A stretch of 64,000 nt of DNA from Mobilicoccus pelagius NBRC 104925 (GCF_000247995.1 NZ_BAFE01000061.1:1-64000); one strand, 5' to 3'; positions 48,716 to 58,358 are shown, numbered from the stretch's first letter. Notes: generated from the letters alone by a model not told the origin. Translations and numbers: made by a program.

Positions 48716-50206
48716 TCAGGAGGCCTGCGAGCGGATCCGTGTCGTGAGCTCGGTGACCTGGTTGTAGACGGAGCGTCGTTCGGCCATGAGCTGCCGGATC
48801 TTGCGGTCGGCGTGCATCACCGTCGTGTGGTCGCGGCCGCCGAACTGCTGCCCGATCTTCGGCAGCGACAGCTCCGTGAGCTCACGACACAGGTACATCG
48901 CGATCTGACGTGCCGTGACGAGTCCGCGAGAGCGCGACGACCCGCAGAGGTCGTCGATCGACAGTCCGAAGTACGCGGCCGTCTGCCCCATGATCATGCT
49001 CGCCGTGATCTGACTGCTCTCCTTGTCGGGGATGAGGTCCTTGAGGACGATCTCGGCGAGGCTCAACTCGACGGGCTGCCGGTTGAGGTTGGCGAACGCC
49101 GTGACACGGATGAGCGCACCCTCGAGCTCGCGAATGTTCGTCGAGATGCGGCTCGCGATGAACTCCATCACCTCGTCCGGGAGAGAGAGGTGCTCCTGCA
49201 CGGCCTTCTTGCGGAGGATCGCGATGCGCGTCTCGAGGTCCGGCGGCTGCACGTCGGTGAGAAGGCCCCACTCGAACCGGCTCCGCATCCGCTCCTCGAA
49301 GCCCGACAACTGCTTCGGCGGGACGTCGGAGGTGATGACGACCTGCTTGTTGCTGTTGTGCAGGGTGTTGAACGTGTGGAAGAACTCCTCCTGCGTCTGC
49401 ATCTTGCCCTGCAGGAACTGGATGTCGTCGATGAGGAGGACGTCCATCTCGCGGTAACGACGCTGGAAGCTCGCCGCCTTGTCGTCGCGGATGCTGTTGA
49501 TGAAGTCGTTCGTGAACTCTTCCGAGTTCACGTACTTGACCTTGACATGCGGATACAGGTTGCGGGCGTAATGGCCGATCGCGTGGAGCAGGTGCGTCTT
49601 GCCCAGGCCGGAGTCGCCATAGACGAACAGCGGGTTGTACGCCTTCGCGGGGGCCTCGGCGACGGCGACGGCCGCGGCGTGCGCGAACCGGTTGCTCGCC
49701 CCGATGACGAACGTGTCGAACGTGTATTTGGGGTTGAGCTGGGAGGACTCCTCGCGCCGACCCGTGGGAGCGGGCCGGGGCAGACGCTCGCCCACCGGCG
49801 CCGCGGCCGGCGGTGCCGGCTCCGCGGCGGGCGCGGCCTCACCGTGCCCCTCATCGGCCTTGGCGCGGTCGATGTCCGGGTACCCCTCGAGAACGGGCTG
49901 CTCGGCGGCCGCGAACTGCTCGCGGAGCGAGGCATCGACGGTGACCGCGAGACGCACCTCGTGACCCACCTGGTCGGTGAGCGCCCGCACGAGTCGATCG
50001 CGGGCGCGGGACTCGACGATCTCCTTGGTGAAGTCGTCGGGCACGGCGATGAGTGCCGTGGTGTCAAGGACCCCCACGAGGGTGGCCTGGCGGAGGAACG
50101 CGCGCTGCGGCGCGGGGATGCCGGCCTGGTCGAGCGCCCGGAGGGTCGCACCCCAGATGCGACCCGGTTCGGAGGGGGTGGTGGAGGACTCTCCGGAGAC
50201 GGACAT
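48716..50206 (-). CDS. dnaA: Chromosomal replication initiator DnaA
   Basis: 496 residues. Domain I (1-90, DnaB/partner binding) is followed by a Pro/Ala-rich domain II (about 105-155). The AAA+ domain III has Walker [10 protein letters not shown], Walker B LLIDDIQF and the arginine-finger region. Domain IV has the DnaA signature [14 protein letters not shown]. The ATG at 50206 was chosen since MSVSGESS leads into the first conserved helix; the open frame extends further upstream without homology. Two DnaA boxes (50258 and 50282) lie 50-85 bases upstream, suggesting autoregulation. Confidence 0.97.
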   Translation of the reverse strand: MSVSGESSTTPSEPGRIWGATLRALDQAGIPAPQRAFLRQATLVGVLDTTALIAVPDDFTKEIVESRARDRLVRALTDQVGHEVRLAVTVDASLREQFAAAEQPVLEGYPDIDRAKADEGHGEAAPAAEPAPPAAAPVGERLPRPAPTGRREESSQLNPKYTFDTFVIGASNRFAHAAAVAVAEAPAKAYNPLFVYGDSGLGKTHLLHAIGHYARNLYPHVKVKYVNSEEFTNDFINSIRDDKAASFQRRYREMDVLLIDDIQFLQGKMQTQEEFFHTFNTLHNSNKQVVITSDVPPKQLSGFEERMRSRFEWGLLTDVQPPDLETRIAILRKKAVQEHLSLPDEVMEFIASRISTNIRELEGALIRVTAFANLNRQPVELSLAEIVLKDLIPDKESSQITASMIMGQTAAYFGLSIDDLCGSSRSRGLVTARQIAMYLCRELTELSLPKIGQQFGGRDHTTVMHADRKIRQLMAERRSVYNQVTELTTRIRSQAS

Positions 50207-50257
50207 GGGCCCCAGACTACGCACTCGCCAGGATGAGGAACCCGCCCGGGACGATAC

Positions 50258-50290
50258 TTGTCCACAGAGATATGCACAGGATGTGGACAT
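50258..50290. promoter_or_regulatory. DnaA boxes in the dnaA promoter region
   Basis: TTGTCCACA at 50258-50266, the preferred box of high-GC Actinobacteria, and an inverted TGTGGACAT at 50282-50290, about 24 bp apart. They lie just upstream of the dnaA start, so DnaA probably represses its own gene. Confidence 0.75.
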
Positions 50291-50525
50291 ATCCCGGTAC
50301 GTCACGCGGCGTGTCTCACGCCCGTGGAAACCGGGATCGAACCTCTGTCGATACGTCTCGGTCGAGGCTTGCCTGCACGTGCGCCCGGGACGAGCGCACT
50401 GGACGAACAGTCGACGAGGAGATGTCGACACCGTAACAACCGCGTTCGGCGCGCCGCAAGCGCGTCGGGAAGAGTGTTGCGATATAGGGGGATCCGTCCC
50501 GACATGCCTGATCCGGCCAGCACGT

Positions 50526-50556
50526 CGACGGGTGTCCGACGGGTGTCCGACGGGTG
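50526..50556. repeat. 11-bp tandem repeat, nearly three copies
   Basis: Unit CGACGGGTGTC at 50526-50536 and 50537-50547, followed by CGACGGGTG. It is in the dnaA-rpmH spacer; no function is evident. Confidence 0.7.
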
Positions 50557-50799
50557 AACCCGGCCGTGAGACCACCGACGCAGGCACCTCGGCGGCGTCG
50601 TCGGCTCCCCTCCACGGACCCAGGGGGCGCGTGGGACCCATGGACCCATGCGCCCCACGGACGGCGCCGGTCGACCGATCCGAGTGGCGCGAACCGTTCG
50701 TCCTGCCCTGCGGCGTGCCTTCGCCCCTTTCCGGTCCCCACCGCCGCTGCGCGGGTACGTCGTCCGGCCGGCGCGCCCTCGTCCGGGGCGCACCCCGGT

Positions 50800-50829
50800 T
50801 TGACCCCGGCGCCCGCCGCTGCGTACCGT
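50800..50829 (+). promoter_or_regulatory. rpmH promoter
   Basis: TTGACC (50800-50805), an 18-bp spacer and TACCGT (50824-50829). This matches vegetative promoters seen before rpmH in other high-GC bacteria and leaves a leader of about 170 bases. Confidence 0.65.
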
Positions 50830-51003
50830 TGACCTCTGGCCCGTCCACGGGCCCTTCCTCATGCCCCCGCGTGCGCGCGGAGCTGTGCGAGGGGGTCCCG
50901 TCCGTTTCTCGTCGCTCGCCGTTCCGGATCCGATCCGGGGCGCGTCCCGGGCGTCGACCTTCCCGCCCACCGCGCGAGCCCTCGCGCAGTAACGGAGAGC
51001 ATC

Positions 51004-51141
51004 GTGAGCAAGCGCACCTTCCAGCCGAACAACCGTCGCCGCGCCAAGACGCACGGCTTCCGCCTGCGCATGTCGACGCGCGCCGGGCGTTCCATCATCG
51101 CTTCGCGTCGTCTCAAGGGCCGCAAGAAGCTCACGGCCTGA
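51004..51141 (+). CDS. rpmH: 50S ribosomal protein L34
   Basis: 45-residue basic ribosomal protein: [19 protein letters not shown] at the start, MSTRAGR in the middle and the GRKKLTA end, all standard for L34. GTG start with GGAG six to seven bases upstream. It overlaps nothing; rnpA begins 9 bases later. Confidence 0.97.
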   Translation: MSKRTFQPNNRRRAKTHGFRLRMSTRAGRSIIASRRLKGRKKLTA

Positions 51142-51149
51142 CGTCGGCG

Positions 51150-51518
51150 ATGCTGCCGGCCCCACACCGCCTTCGGCGTCGCGAGGAGTTCGCACGCGCC
51201 GTCCGCGGCCGCCGGAGCGGCAGCAGGCTCGTCGTCGTCCACGTGCGCGCCTCGCAGCCCACCGTGCCCCAGTGCAGGGTGGGCTTCGTCGTGTCCAAGG
51301 CCGTCGGCAACGCCGTCACGCGCAACCGCGTGAAGCGCCGGCTCCGCGCCATCACCGCCGACCTCCTCCCCCGCCTGCCGGAGGGCCACGACCTCGTCGT
51401 GCGCGCCAACCCGGCGGCGGCCGATGCGAGCTATGCCGCCCTCGAGGGGGATCTCACGCGTCTCGTGGACAAGGCCGTCGGCGCCGCCGTGAGCGGCGCT
51501 GCGGGGCGAGATGACTGA
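51150..51518 (+). CDS. rnpA: Ribonuclease P protein component
   Basis: 122 residues. It assists the RNase P RNA in 5' tRNA maturation. The family signature [15 protein letters not shown] and the N-terminal [14 protein letters not shown] are present. The ATG at 51150 lies 9 bases past the rpmH stop without an obvious ribosome site, so translation is probably coupled to rpmH. It overlaps yidD by 8 bases. Confidence 0.95.
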   Translation: MLPAPHRLRRREEFARAVRGRRSGSRLVVVHVRASQPTVPQCRVGFVVSKAVGNAVTRNRVKRRLRAITADLLPRLPEGHDLVVRANPAAADASYAALEGDLTRLVDKAVGAAVSGAAGRDD

Positions 51519-51924
51519 GCAGGACACCCCCGGCCGCCCCGCCGCCCGTGACGGCCATGACGGCCAGGACGGCCGACGGTGGGTGAGAGCACCGTTCCTT
51601 GCCGCCGTGCGGTTCTACCAGGTGTTCATCTCCCCGCTGACTCCTCCGAGCTGCCGGTTCTACCCGAGCTGCTCGGCCTACACCTTCACCGCCATCGAAC
51701 GCTTCGGCCCGATCCGCGGCATCTGGCTCGGCGGCCGACGGCTGCTCCGCTGCCACCCCTGGAACCCCGGAGGCGTCGACCTCGTTCCCCAGCGGGGCGA
51801 GGACGGTCGCCCCGTGCGGAACAATGGGGCCGCCGACCATGCGGAGATGCACACGTACGTCCGCAGCACACCGGCCACCGGCAGCGGCCACGAACCGCGC
51901 ACCGACGACACGAGCGGGCACTGA
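51511..51924 (+). CDS. yidD: YidD, membrane protein insertion efficiency factor
   Basis: 137 residues with the compact YidD core (about 25-95): [20 protein letters not shown], then [28 protein letters not shown], with the conserved Cys and Pro residues. Predicted amphipathic membrane-associated helper of YidC-mediated insertion. The N-terminal 22 residues and the 40-residue tail are polar and not conserved. It lies between rnpA and yidC, the usual order. Confidence 0.93.
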   Translation: MTEQDTPGRPAARDGHDGQDGRRWVRAPFLAAVRFYQVFISPLTPPSCRFYPSCSAYTFTAIERFGPIRGIWLGGRRLLRCHPWNPGGVDLVPQRGEDGRPVRNNGAADHAEMHTYVRSTPATGSGHEPRTDDTSGH

Positions 51925-51964
51925 CCGTTCGTCCGCGGCGCTCACGCGCCTGAGGAAGGAAGAC

Positions 51965-53002
51965 ATGGAACGAGGTTTCTGGGGCACCCTGCTGTGGCCG
52001 CTCGAATGGGCGGTCGAGTGGGTCCTCGTCGGATTCCACAGCCTGAACACGGCCCTCGGGATGCCCGCGGCCTCCGGCTGGAACTGGGCCCTCGCCATCG
52101 CGGGTCTCGTCGTCGTCGTGCGGATCCTGCTCATCCCGCTGTTCGTCAAGCAGATCCAGTCCTCCCGGCGGATGCAGCTCATCCAGCCGGAGCTGCAGAA
52201 GATCCAGAAGAAGTACAAGGGCAAGAAGGATCCCGAGTCCCAGCAGGCCATGACGGCCGAGACGATGGACCTGTACAAGCGGACGGGCACCAACCCGTTC
52301 AGTTCGTGCATGCCGATCCTCATCCAGATGCCGATCTTCTTCGCCCTCTTCAAGGTGCTCAACGGGCTCGGCAAGGTCGCCTCCGGTCAGCTCGAGCCCG
52401 CCGGCCCCCTCGGCCGGGAGATCGCCCACCAGGCCAACAGCTCCACGCTCTTCGGTGCCCCCCTGTCGGCGACGTTCATGACCTCGGGGGATCTGAACAC
52501 GAAGATCCTCACGATCGTCCTCATCGCCCTCATGTCGGTGACGACGTTCACGACGCAGCATCAGCTCATGCGGCGCAACATGCCGGAGTCCGCGCTGGAC
52601 AACCCGTTCGCGCAGCAGCAGAAGATCATGCTGTACATGTTCCCGATCATCTTCGCCGTCTCTGGTGTGAACTTCCCGATCGGTGTCCTCATCTACTGGC
52701 TCATCACCAACCTCTGGACGATGGGGCAGCAGTTCTACGTCATCAGCCGCATGCCCGCCCCGGGATCGCCCGCCGAGAAGGCCCTCGAGGAGCGCCGCCG
52801 CCGCCGCGGCAAGGAGCACCGCGCCTTCACCGTTCCCGGTCTGCACCACGCGGACGGTGAGTCCGACGCGTCCGAGACCACCGGTTCCGGTGCCACGGCG
52901 GTCGGCGACGGCCCCGTCCGCACGAACGGCGCGCCCACGACCACGCCGGTCCGCCGCTCGGGCCAGCGACAGCAGCCCCAGAAGCGCCGCCGCAAGCGCT
53001 GA
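51965..53002 (+). CDS. yidC: YidC/Oxa1-family membrane protein insertase
   Basis: 345 residues. Five membrane helices of the Oxa1 core with the conserved Arg in the first one (VVVVRILLIPL), the cytosolic hairpin rich in Lys/Gln (IQPELQKIQKKYKG), and the later PFSSCMPILIQMPIFFAL and NFPIGVLIYW segments. A disordered, Arg/Gln-rich tail of about 60 residues ends QKRRRKR and may contact ribosomes. ATG at 51965 with GAGGAAG upstream; it follows yidD by 40 bases. Confidence 0.95.
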   Translation: MERGFWGTLLWPLEWAVEWVLVGFHSLNTALGMPAASGWNWALAIAGLVVVVRILLIPLFVKQIQSSRRMQLIQPELQKIQKKYKGKKDPESQQAMTAETMDLYKRTGTNPFSSCMPILIQMPIFFALFKVLNGLGKVASGQLEPAGPLGREIAHQANSSTLFGAPLSATFMTSGDLNTKILTIVLIALMSVTTFTTQHQLMRRNMPESALDNPFAQQQKIMLYMFPIIFAVSGVNFPIGVLIYWLITNLWTMGQQFYVISRMPAPGSPAEKALEERRRRRGKEHRAFTVPGLHHADGESDASETTGSGATAVGDGPVRTNGAPTTTPVRRSGQRQQPQKRRRKR

Positions 53003-53044
53003 GCGCCCCTCCGCCTCGTTCCCCGTCCCCCACAGGAGCCCGAC

Positions 53045-53620
53045 ATGACCGACGACGCCGTCGCCCCCGAGACCACCCCCGACGAGACGTCCCGAGCCGA
53101 GGCGGACGCCTCCACCGAGAACGCGCCCGCGGCCAAGGCCCGCCCCTCGCGTACCGCCCAGCTGGAGCGTGAGGGCGAGGTCGCCGCCGACTTCCTCGAG
53201 CGTCTGCTCGACATCGCCGACCTCGACGGCGACCTCGACGTCGACATCGACGGTGACCGCGCGGTCGTCGCCATCGTCGACTCCGAGGAGGGACGCGTGC
53301 CCCGTCGGCTCGTCGGTCCCGAGGGCCGAGTCCTCGAGGCGCTCCAGGAGGTCACCCGCCTCGCCGTGCAGACGGCGACGGGGGAGCACTCCCGCCTCAT
53401 GCTCGACGTCGCCGGCCACCGCGCCGAGCGCCGCCGCGCGGTCGTCGAGATCGCTCGCGAGGCCGTCGCCGCCTGCAAGGAGTCCGGCGAACCGCAGCCC
53501 CTCGAGCCGATGTCGGCGTTCGAACGCAAGGTCGCCCACGACGAGGTCCTCCGCCTCGGTCTGCATTCGGAGTCCGACGGCGTCGAGCCGCGTCGTCACG
53601 TCGTCGTCCACCCGGCCTGA
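53045..53620 (+). CDS. jag: Jag/KhpB-type KH-R3H RNA-binding protein
   Basis: 191 residues. Acidic N-terminal tail (1-35), a KH domain (about 45-125) with [20 protein letters not shown], and an R3H domain (about 130-190) ending in [11 protein letters not shown]. In Firmicutes KhpB pairs with KhpA and controls cell division mRNAs; the gene sits between yidC and rsmG here as in most Actinobacteria. ATG with AGGAG six bases before. Confidence 0.93.
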   Translation: MTDDAVAPETTPDETSRAEADASTENAPAAKARPSRTAQLEREGEVAADFLERLLDIADLDGDLDVDIDGDRAVVAIVDSEEGRVPRRLVGPEGRVLEALQEVTRLAVQTATGEHSRLMLDVAGHRAERRRAVVEIAREAVAACKESGEPQPLEPMSAFERKVAHDEVLRLGLHSESDGVEPRRHVVVHPA

Positions 53621-53631
53621 GGCACTTGTCG

Positions 53632-54381
53632 ATGGTGACGTCGGGAACCCCGCCGACCGGGCACGCGGCGGAACAGGACGGTCGCGAGGACGACCGTGCC
53701 GTGCCCGCCGGGGGCGGCTCCGCCAGGGATGTCCCCGAGGCGCCGGCCTCCGCGCGAACGGTCTTCGGGGACCGGCTCCACGTCGCGACGCGCTACGTCG
53801 AGCTCCTCGCCCACACCGGCGTCTCCCACGGCCTCATCGGCCCGCGCGAGGTGCCGAGGCTCTGGGAGAGGCACGTCCTCAACTGTGCCGTCGTCGCCGA
53901 ACTCGTACCCGCCGGGGCGACGGTCGTCGACGTGGGGTCCGGTGCGGGACTCCCCGGTCTCGCCATCGCCGCCGCGAGGCCGGACCTCCGGATCCATCTC
54001 GTCGAGCCGATGGCGCGCCGGAGCGACTGGCTCTCCGTCGCGGTCGACGAACTCGGCCTCACCGGTGTCGAGGTGCACCGCGGCCGCGCGGAGGAGGTCG
54101 ACGTCGTGGGTGACGTCGTCACGGCACGAGCCGTCTCGAAACTCGCCACCCTCGCCCCATGGATGGCTCCCCTCGCCCACGAAGGTGGCCTCATGCTCGC
54201 TCTCAAGGGCTCGTCCGCCGCGGACGAGCTCGCGCGTGACCGTGCCGCCGCCGGTAACGCCGGCTGGGGCGGCCTCGAGGTCGTCCACGTCGGTGGCGAG
54301 TTCCTCGACACCCCCACGACCGTGATCCGCGGAACCCGTACCTCGCCGCGACGGGGCCGCGGCAAGCGGTCCCGCCGCTGA
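53632..54381 (+). CDS. rsmG: 16S rRNA (guanine-527-N7)-methyltransferase RsmG
   Basis: 249 residues. Rossmann-type SAM methyltransferase with [12 protein letters not shown], the SAM motif [24 protein letters not shown] and [14 protein letters not shown], as in RsmG/GidB. A disordered N-terminal stretch of about 40 residues precedes the fold and a basic tail [10 protein letters not shown] ends it. The ATG at 53632 was chosen over a TTG at 53626 and GTG at 53635. Loss of this enzyme in mycobacteria gives low-level streptomycin resistance. Confidence 0.93.
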   Translation: MVTSGTPPTGHAAEQDGREDDRAVPAGGGSARDVPEAPASARTVFGDRLHVATRYVELLAHTGVSHGLIGPREVPRLWERHVLNCAVVAELVPAGATVVDVGSGAGLPGLAIAAARPDLRIHLVEPMARRSDWLSVAVDELGLTGVEVHRGRAEEVDVVGDVVTARAVSKLATLAPWMAPLAHEGGLMLALKGSSAADELARDRAAAGNAGWGGLEVVHVGGEFLDTPTTVIRGTRTSPRRGRGKRSRR

Positions 54382-55436
54382 CCCGCCCGCCCGGCGCAGA
54401 CGCGACGCCGTCCGCGCCTCGCGAGCGAGGCTGTGATCGGGGGGCGTCCAGGTCAGCGCGGTACCGCTCCTCACAGTGTGATGTCGGGGTGACGCGCTTT
54501 GCTCTCCTGCGTGTGGCGCGGTCCTTGGTGCGTGGATCGGCGGGGTTTCGTCCAGCGCTCTTCTGAACTGACGGTGCTCGCCATCTCATCGTCGCGGACG
54601 ACCCCGTCGAGATGGGCCTGGGCGGCGAGATCGAGACGTTCGTCGCCGATACAGGGCGTCGGTGCAGGGTGTACCTGCGGCTGCCGCCCGGCGGTCGTCC
54701 GTGATGGGTGACGACGTGCCACGGACCGTGCGCGGAGAACGAGACGCCACCCCTCCCTCACGGGTGACGCGGACCGCGCCCCGGTCATCCCGGCGGCATG
54801 GGTGATCCCATCGTGTGGTGGTGAACCGCGGTGCCGCAGGAGTCACCGTCGTGACCGTCCGAGGCCTGTGTCCATCTCGCCGGCGATGCCCTCCCCGACG
54901 CGGGAATCCGGTGGCTGGAGAGTAGGCCATCGCGGTCGTGGCCGCGCCGGGTGTCCGATGCCGCTCCCGACCACCGCCGGAGGAATGAGGATGCCCGAAG
55001 CGTTCACGTGCGGCGGTACGACCTCTACCCGCCGCAGGGAGCTCTCCCGGTGTGCGAATCTCACGGCCGGGTGATGCCCTCCCCCCTGCGCACCCAGGAG
55101 TATCGGACGCATCCGTAGTGCCCCTTCTCCTGCCTTCCGGCTGCTGGGCGCTGGTCGGCCGAGCTCTCGGGAGCGGATTGCCTCGTTGCTCGGCACGCCC
55201 TGCGAAGACCCCTGCCCTTGCCGTGCATCCGCGAGCCCGTGCGTGCGCGGCATGTGCGGGGCGATCGTCACCACCGGGTGATATGCCGACCCCGGCTGCA
55301 GCGGCGCCACCGGAGCGGCCAGGGCGTGGCCCCGCGTGCGCCGAGACGGGCAACACCCCGCTCGTGGACCGATGTCTCGGACGGACGGTCGAGCGACTAC
55401 CGTGGGACGTCAGTCGACGAGCCGAAAGGATGACGG
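54382..55436. other. 1.05-kb gene desert between rsmG and parA
   Basis: No open frame here combines a ribosome site with a recognisable protein, on either strand. Base composition is less GC-skewed at codon positions than in the genes around it. A short coding-like stretch runs from about 54,566 to 54,704 (it reads HLIVADDPVEMGLGG and ends LRLPPGGRP before TGA) with a stop just upstream, so it may be the relic of a lost gene. The last 20 bases hold the parA ribosome site. Confidence 0.6.
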
Positions 55437-56834
55437 GTGCCCCACGGAATGAATGCCCTCGGATGGCCCGGACGTGACCACGTGCGTCCGACCTCAGCCC
55501 TCGGGTGGCCCGTCGCCGGTGCGGAGGATGCGCTTCCGGTACGCCATGTTCCACGTGAAACGACATCACACGACGTCCCTCTTGGTGATGCACGTGCCAT
55601 GGACGCCGTGGGTGGACCCGACGGCGGTGTAGGCGACCCCGACGATGCCTCGGCCCTGGTCTCCGGGTCGCCCCTCTCGGTGACGGCGTCGACCGAGGAC
55701 ACCGCACGCGCCACGGCGGTGATGCCCGAGTCGGGACGGGTGACCGATGACAGGCAGGACCGACCGGGGCCGGAGGAGGACGTCCCCACCCCGATCGCGC
55801 CGACCTCTCGGGAACAGGACTCCGACGACGGAACGGGAGAAAGGACGTCCGTCGGCTCGACCGGCGCCGCCGACGACACGGGGGTGTCGCGTGAGACCGA
55901 GACTCCCCGGTCCGACCCGGCAGGAGGATCGGCCGTCGCTGCCGAGACGGCCCGAAAGGCCGAAGTGAAGGACACCGGTGCGCCCCGGCTCCCCACACCT
56001 CCCGGCGCGCCCTTCCCGCGACCTGAGCAAACGCGCGTCTTCACCATCGCCAACCAGAAGGGGGGCGTGGGAAAGACGACGACTGCCGTCAACCTCGCCG
56101 CGGCCCTCGCTGCCGGCGGGTCCAGGGTCCTCGTCATCGACACCGACCCGCAGGGCAATGCGAGCACCGCTCTCGGCGTCGATCACCGCGCCGGGGTCGC
56201 GAGCGTCTACGACGTGCTCGTCGAGGACGCCCCCGTCGCCGAGGTGGTGCACCAGTGTCCGGACATCCCGGGCCTCACCTGTGTCCCCGCGACGATCGAC
56301 CTCGCGGGTGCGGAGATCGAACTTGTTTCGTTCGTCGCCCGGGAGATGCGCCTCCGGCGCGCCGTCGACGCGTACCTGGCGGATGTCGACGATCCTCCGG
56401 ACTACATCCTCATCGACTGCCCTCCGAGCCTCGGACTGCTGACCATCAACGCGTTCGTCGCGGGCCATGAGGTCCTCATTCCGATTCAGTGCGAGTACTA
56501 CGCCCTCGAGGGGCTGTCGATGCTGCTGCGCAACATCGACATGATCCGTCGACACCTCAACCCTGAGCTGCGTCTCTCGACGATCCTGCTGACGATGTAC
56601 GACGGCCGGACCCGTCTGTCGTCCCAGGTGGCCGACGAGGTGCGGAATCACTTCCCGAACGAGGTGCTGCGTGCGACCGTGCCGCGCTCGGTGCGCGTGT
56701 CGGAGGCTCCCAGTCACGGCCAGACGGTGATCTCGTACGACCCGGCGAGTACGGGAGCCCTCGCCTACTGTCGCGCGGCGGCGGAACTCGCCACCCGCCA
56801 TTCGGAGGCAACCCATGGGAGGAACGCAGAATGA
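55437..56834 (+). CDS. parA: ParA/Soj chromosome-partitioning ATPase with long N-terminal extension
   Basis: 465 residues from the GTG at 55437, which has AAAGGA at 6-base spacing. The ParA fold begins at about residue 200: deviant Walker A KGGVGKTT, DTDPQGNAS, LIDCPPSLG and QCEYYALEG. The first 200 residues are acidic, Asp/Ser/Thr/Pro-rich and probably disordered; Streptomyces ParA has a shorter extension. A parS site is embedded in the coding sequence at 55547 (HVPRETT in protein) and the motif GVSRET occurs again near residue 151. A start at 55599 would remove the first parS-coded part. The stop overlaps the parB ATG. Confidence 0.93.
   Translation: MPHGMNALGWPGRDHVRPTSALGWPVAGAEDALPVRHVPRETTSHDVPLGDARAMDAVGGPDGGVGDPDDASALVSGSPLSVTASTEDTARATAVMPESGRVTDDRQDRPGPEEDVPTPIAPTSREQDSDDGTGERTSVGSTGAADDTGVSRETETPRSDPAGGSAVAAETARKAEVKDTGAPRLPTPPGAPFPRPEQTRVFTIANQKGGVGKTTTAVNLAAALAAGGSRVLVIDTDPQGNASTALGVDHRAGVASVYDVLVEDAPVAEVVHQCPDIPGLTCVPATIDLAGAEIELVSFVAREMRLRRAVDAYLADVDDPPDYILIDCPPSLGLLTINAFVAGHEVLIPIQCEYYALEGLSMLLRNIDMIRRHLNPELRLSTILLTMYDGRTRLSSQVADEVRNHFPNEVLRATVPRSVRVSEAPSHGQTVISYDPASTGALAYCRAAAELATRHSEATHGRNAE
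55547..55562. promoter_or_regulatory. parS site 1 (in parA N-terminal coding)
   Basis: TGTTCCACGTGAAACG, one base from the 16-bp parS consensus TGTTCCACGTGAAACA. ParB nucleation site close to oriC. Confidence 0.9.
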
Positions 56835-57871
56835 CGGAACGTAGGCGAGGACTCGGCCGAGGTCTGGGTGCGCTCATCCCCGACGGGCCGACACGCACCG
56901 ATCGTCCGCACGACATGTTCTTCGCGGAGACTGTTTCACGTGAATCATCGGGGTCCACGTTCGGCTCGCCCGACGGGGAGGCGCGCCGCGCGGCGTCTGT
57001 CACCGAGGAGCTGTCACTCCCGACGGGACTCACACCGGTGCCCGGGGCGCAGTTCGCCCACGTGCCCCTCGAGCGGATCGTCCCGAACTCCCGGCAGCCC
57101 CGCGAGGTCTTCGACGAGGACGACCTCGCAGAACTCGTCGATTCCATCCGCGAGATCGGCGTCCTCCAGCCGATCGTCGTGCGACCCACCACCGACGACG
57201 CGTCGTCGAGCGAACCGCAGTACGAACTCGTCATGGGTGAGCGGCGTTGGCGGGCGAGCCGCGAGGCCGGTCTCGACGTCGTCCCGGCGATCATCCGGTC
57301 GACGAACGACACGGACATGCTGCGCGATGCGCTCCTCGAGAACCTGCATCGGAGCCAGCTCAACCCCCTCGAGGAGGCTGCGGCCTACCAGCAGCTCCTC
57401 GAGGACTTCGAATGTACGCACGAGGAGCTAGCCACGAGGCTCGCCCGGTCGCGTCCGCAGATCACGAACACTCTCCGCCTCCTCCGGCTGCCGCCCCTTG
57501 TCGGTCGCCGCGTCGCGGCAGGTGTGCTTACGGCGGGTCACGCCCGGGCCTTGCTCGGGCTGGAGGACCCCGCGGCGATGGAGCGGCTCGCGCAGCGCAT
57601 CGTCGCCGAAGGACTCTCGGTCCGCAGTGTCGAGGAGATCGTCGCGATGGGCGAGGCAGGAGCCCCGGCGAAGCCACGGGCCGCTCGGCCGGCGATCGCT
57701 CACCCCGAACTCGATCGTGTCGCGGACTCGCTGTCCGACCGTCTGGACACGAGGGTCTCCATCAACATGGGCCGCAAGCGAGGGAAGCTCACGGTCGAGT
57801 TCGCGTCGGTCGATGACCTTCACCGCATCCTGGACGTGCTCGGCGCCGATACGGAGACCGAGTCGCGGTAA
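56831..57871 (+). CDS. parB: ParB/Spo0J CTPase DNA-binding partition protein
   Basis: 346 residues. N-terminal ParA-stimulating motif RRRGLGRGLGALIP, a CTP-binding domain with NSRQPR, ELVMGERRWRASREAG and ENLHRSQLNPLEEA, a helix-turn-helix (THEELATRLARSRPQITNTLRLLRLP) that binds parS, and a C-terminal dimerisation domain. ATG at 56831 overlaps the parA stop by 4 bases. parS sites lie inside its 5' part and directly after its stop. Confidence 0.97.
   Translation: MTERRRGLGRGLGALIPDGPTRTDRPHDMFFAETVSRESSGSTFGSPDGEARRAASVTEELSLPTGLTPVPGAQFAHVPLERIVPNSRQPREVFDEDDLAELVDSIREIGVLQPIVVRPTTDDASSSEPQYELVMGERRWRASREAGLDVVPAIIRSTNDTDMLRDALLENLHRSQLNPLEEAAAYQQLLEDFECTHEELATRLARSRPQITNTLRLLRLPPLVGRRVAAGVLTAGHARALLGLEDPAAMERLAQRIVAEGLSVRSVEEIVAMGEAGAPAKPRAARPAIAHPELDRVADSLSDRLDTRVSINMGRKRGKLTVEFASVDDLHRILDVLGADTETESR
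56932..56947. promoter_or_regulatory. parS site 2 (inside parB)
   Basis: TGTTTCACGTGAATCA, two bases from TGTTTCACGTGAAACA at most. It encodes TVSRES in ParB. Confidence 0.85.
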
Positions 57872-57872
57872 C

Positions 57873-57888
57873 CGTTCCACGTGAAACA
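57873..57888. promoter_or_regulatory. parS site 3 (after parB)
   Basis: CGTTCCACGTGAAACA, one base from consensus, starting two bases past the parB stop codon. Confidence 0.9.
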
Positions 57889-57891
57889 TGA

Positions 57892-57926
57892 CGAAGCCCG
57901 GTCCCCATGCAGGGGGCCGGGCTTCG
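57892..57926. terminator. bidirectional terminator between parB and trxA
   Basis: CGAAGCCCGGTCCCC pairs with GGGGGCCGGGCTTCG around a short ATGCA loop (15 bp with one G-T pair). It lies between the convergent parB and trxA stops. Confidence 0.85.
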
Positions 57927-57943
57927 ACGTTCTACGGGGACTT

Positions 57944-58270
57944 TCAGCCGATGAAGGGCTCGAGTTCACGCAGAAGCTTCGGCTTGGGCTGAGCGCCGAC
58001 GATGCTCTTGACGAGCTCACCGCCCTGGTAGACGTTGAGGGCCGGAATGCCGGTGATGCCGTAGCGGGCCGTCGTCTGGGGGTTCTCGTCGGTGTTGAGC
58101 TTGACGATCGTGAGCTTGTCGCCGTGCTCCGTCGCGATCTCCTCGAGGACGGGCGCGACGGCCTTGCAGGGTCCACACCAGGGGGCCCAGAAGTCGACGA
58201 GCACGGGGCCGTCGTGCTTGAGGACGTCCTGGTCGAAAGTGGCGTCGGTGGTGGTGGCGATGGAAGCCAT
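57944..58270 (-). CDS. trxA: Thioredoxin
   Basis: 108-residue thioredoxin with the active site FWAPWCGPCKAVAP (about residues 28-41) and the cis-Pro motif GITGIPALNVY. Reduced by TrxB, encoded 88 bases upstream on the same strand. ATG at 58270 with AAAGGA upstream. The length is standard. Confidence 0.96.
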   Translation of the reverse strand: MASIATTTDATFDQDVLKHDGPVLVDFWAPWCGPCKAVAPVLEEIATEHGDKLTIVKLNTDENPQTTARYGITGIPALNVYQGGELVKSIVGAQPKPKLLRELEPFIG

Positions 58271-58358
58271 GGGGGAATCCTTTCGAATGCGGTTGGGTCG
58301 ATCGTACGCAGGCAGCGGGCGACACCGCGGAGCGGGGCGCATCGGCGTCGTGCGAATG

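Larger units (their letters stand above)
50207..51003. other. divergent dnaA-rpmH intergenic region
   Basis: About 800 bp without a credible gene. The dnaA side has DnaA boxes TTGTCCACA (50258-50266) and TGTGGACAT (50282-50290). The middle has a direct repeat CGACGGGTGTC in nearly three copies (50526-50556). The rpmH side has a promoter at 50800-50829 and a long GC-rich leader to the GTG at 51004. Open frames here lack ribosome sites and homology. Confidence 0.75.

Noticed and set aside
54471-54788. Minus-strand open frame of 105 codons in the rsmG-parA gap
   Set aside because: No ribosome site, no recognisable motif and an Arg/Ser/Thr-rich composition typical of random GC-rich frames.
55884-55899. 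Possible fourth parS (GTGTCGCGTGAGACCG)
   Set aside because: Too many departures from the 16-bp consensus for a functional site; kept only as a fossil-peptide observation.
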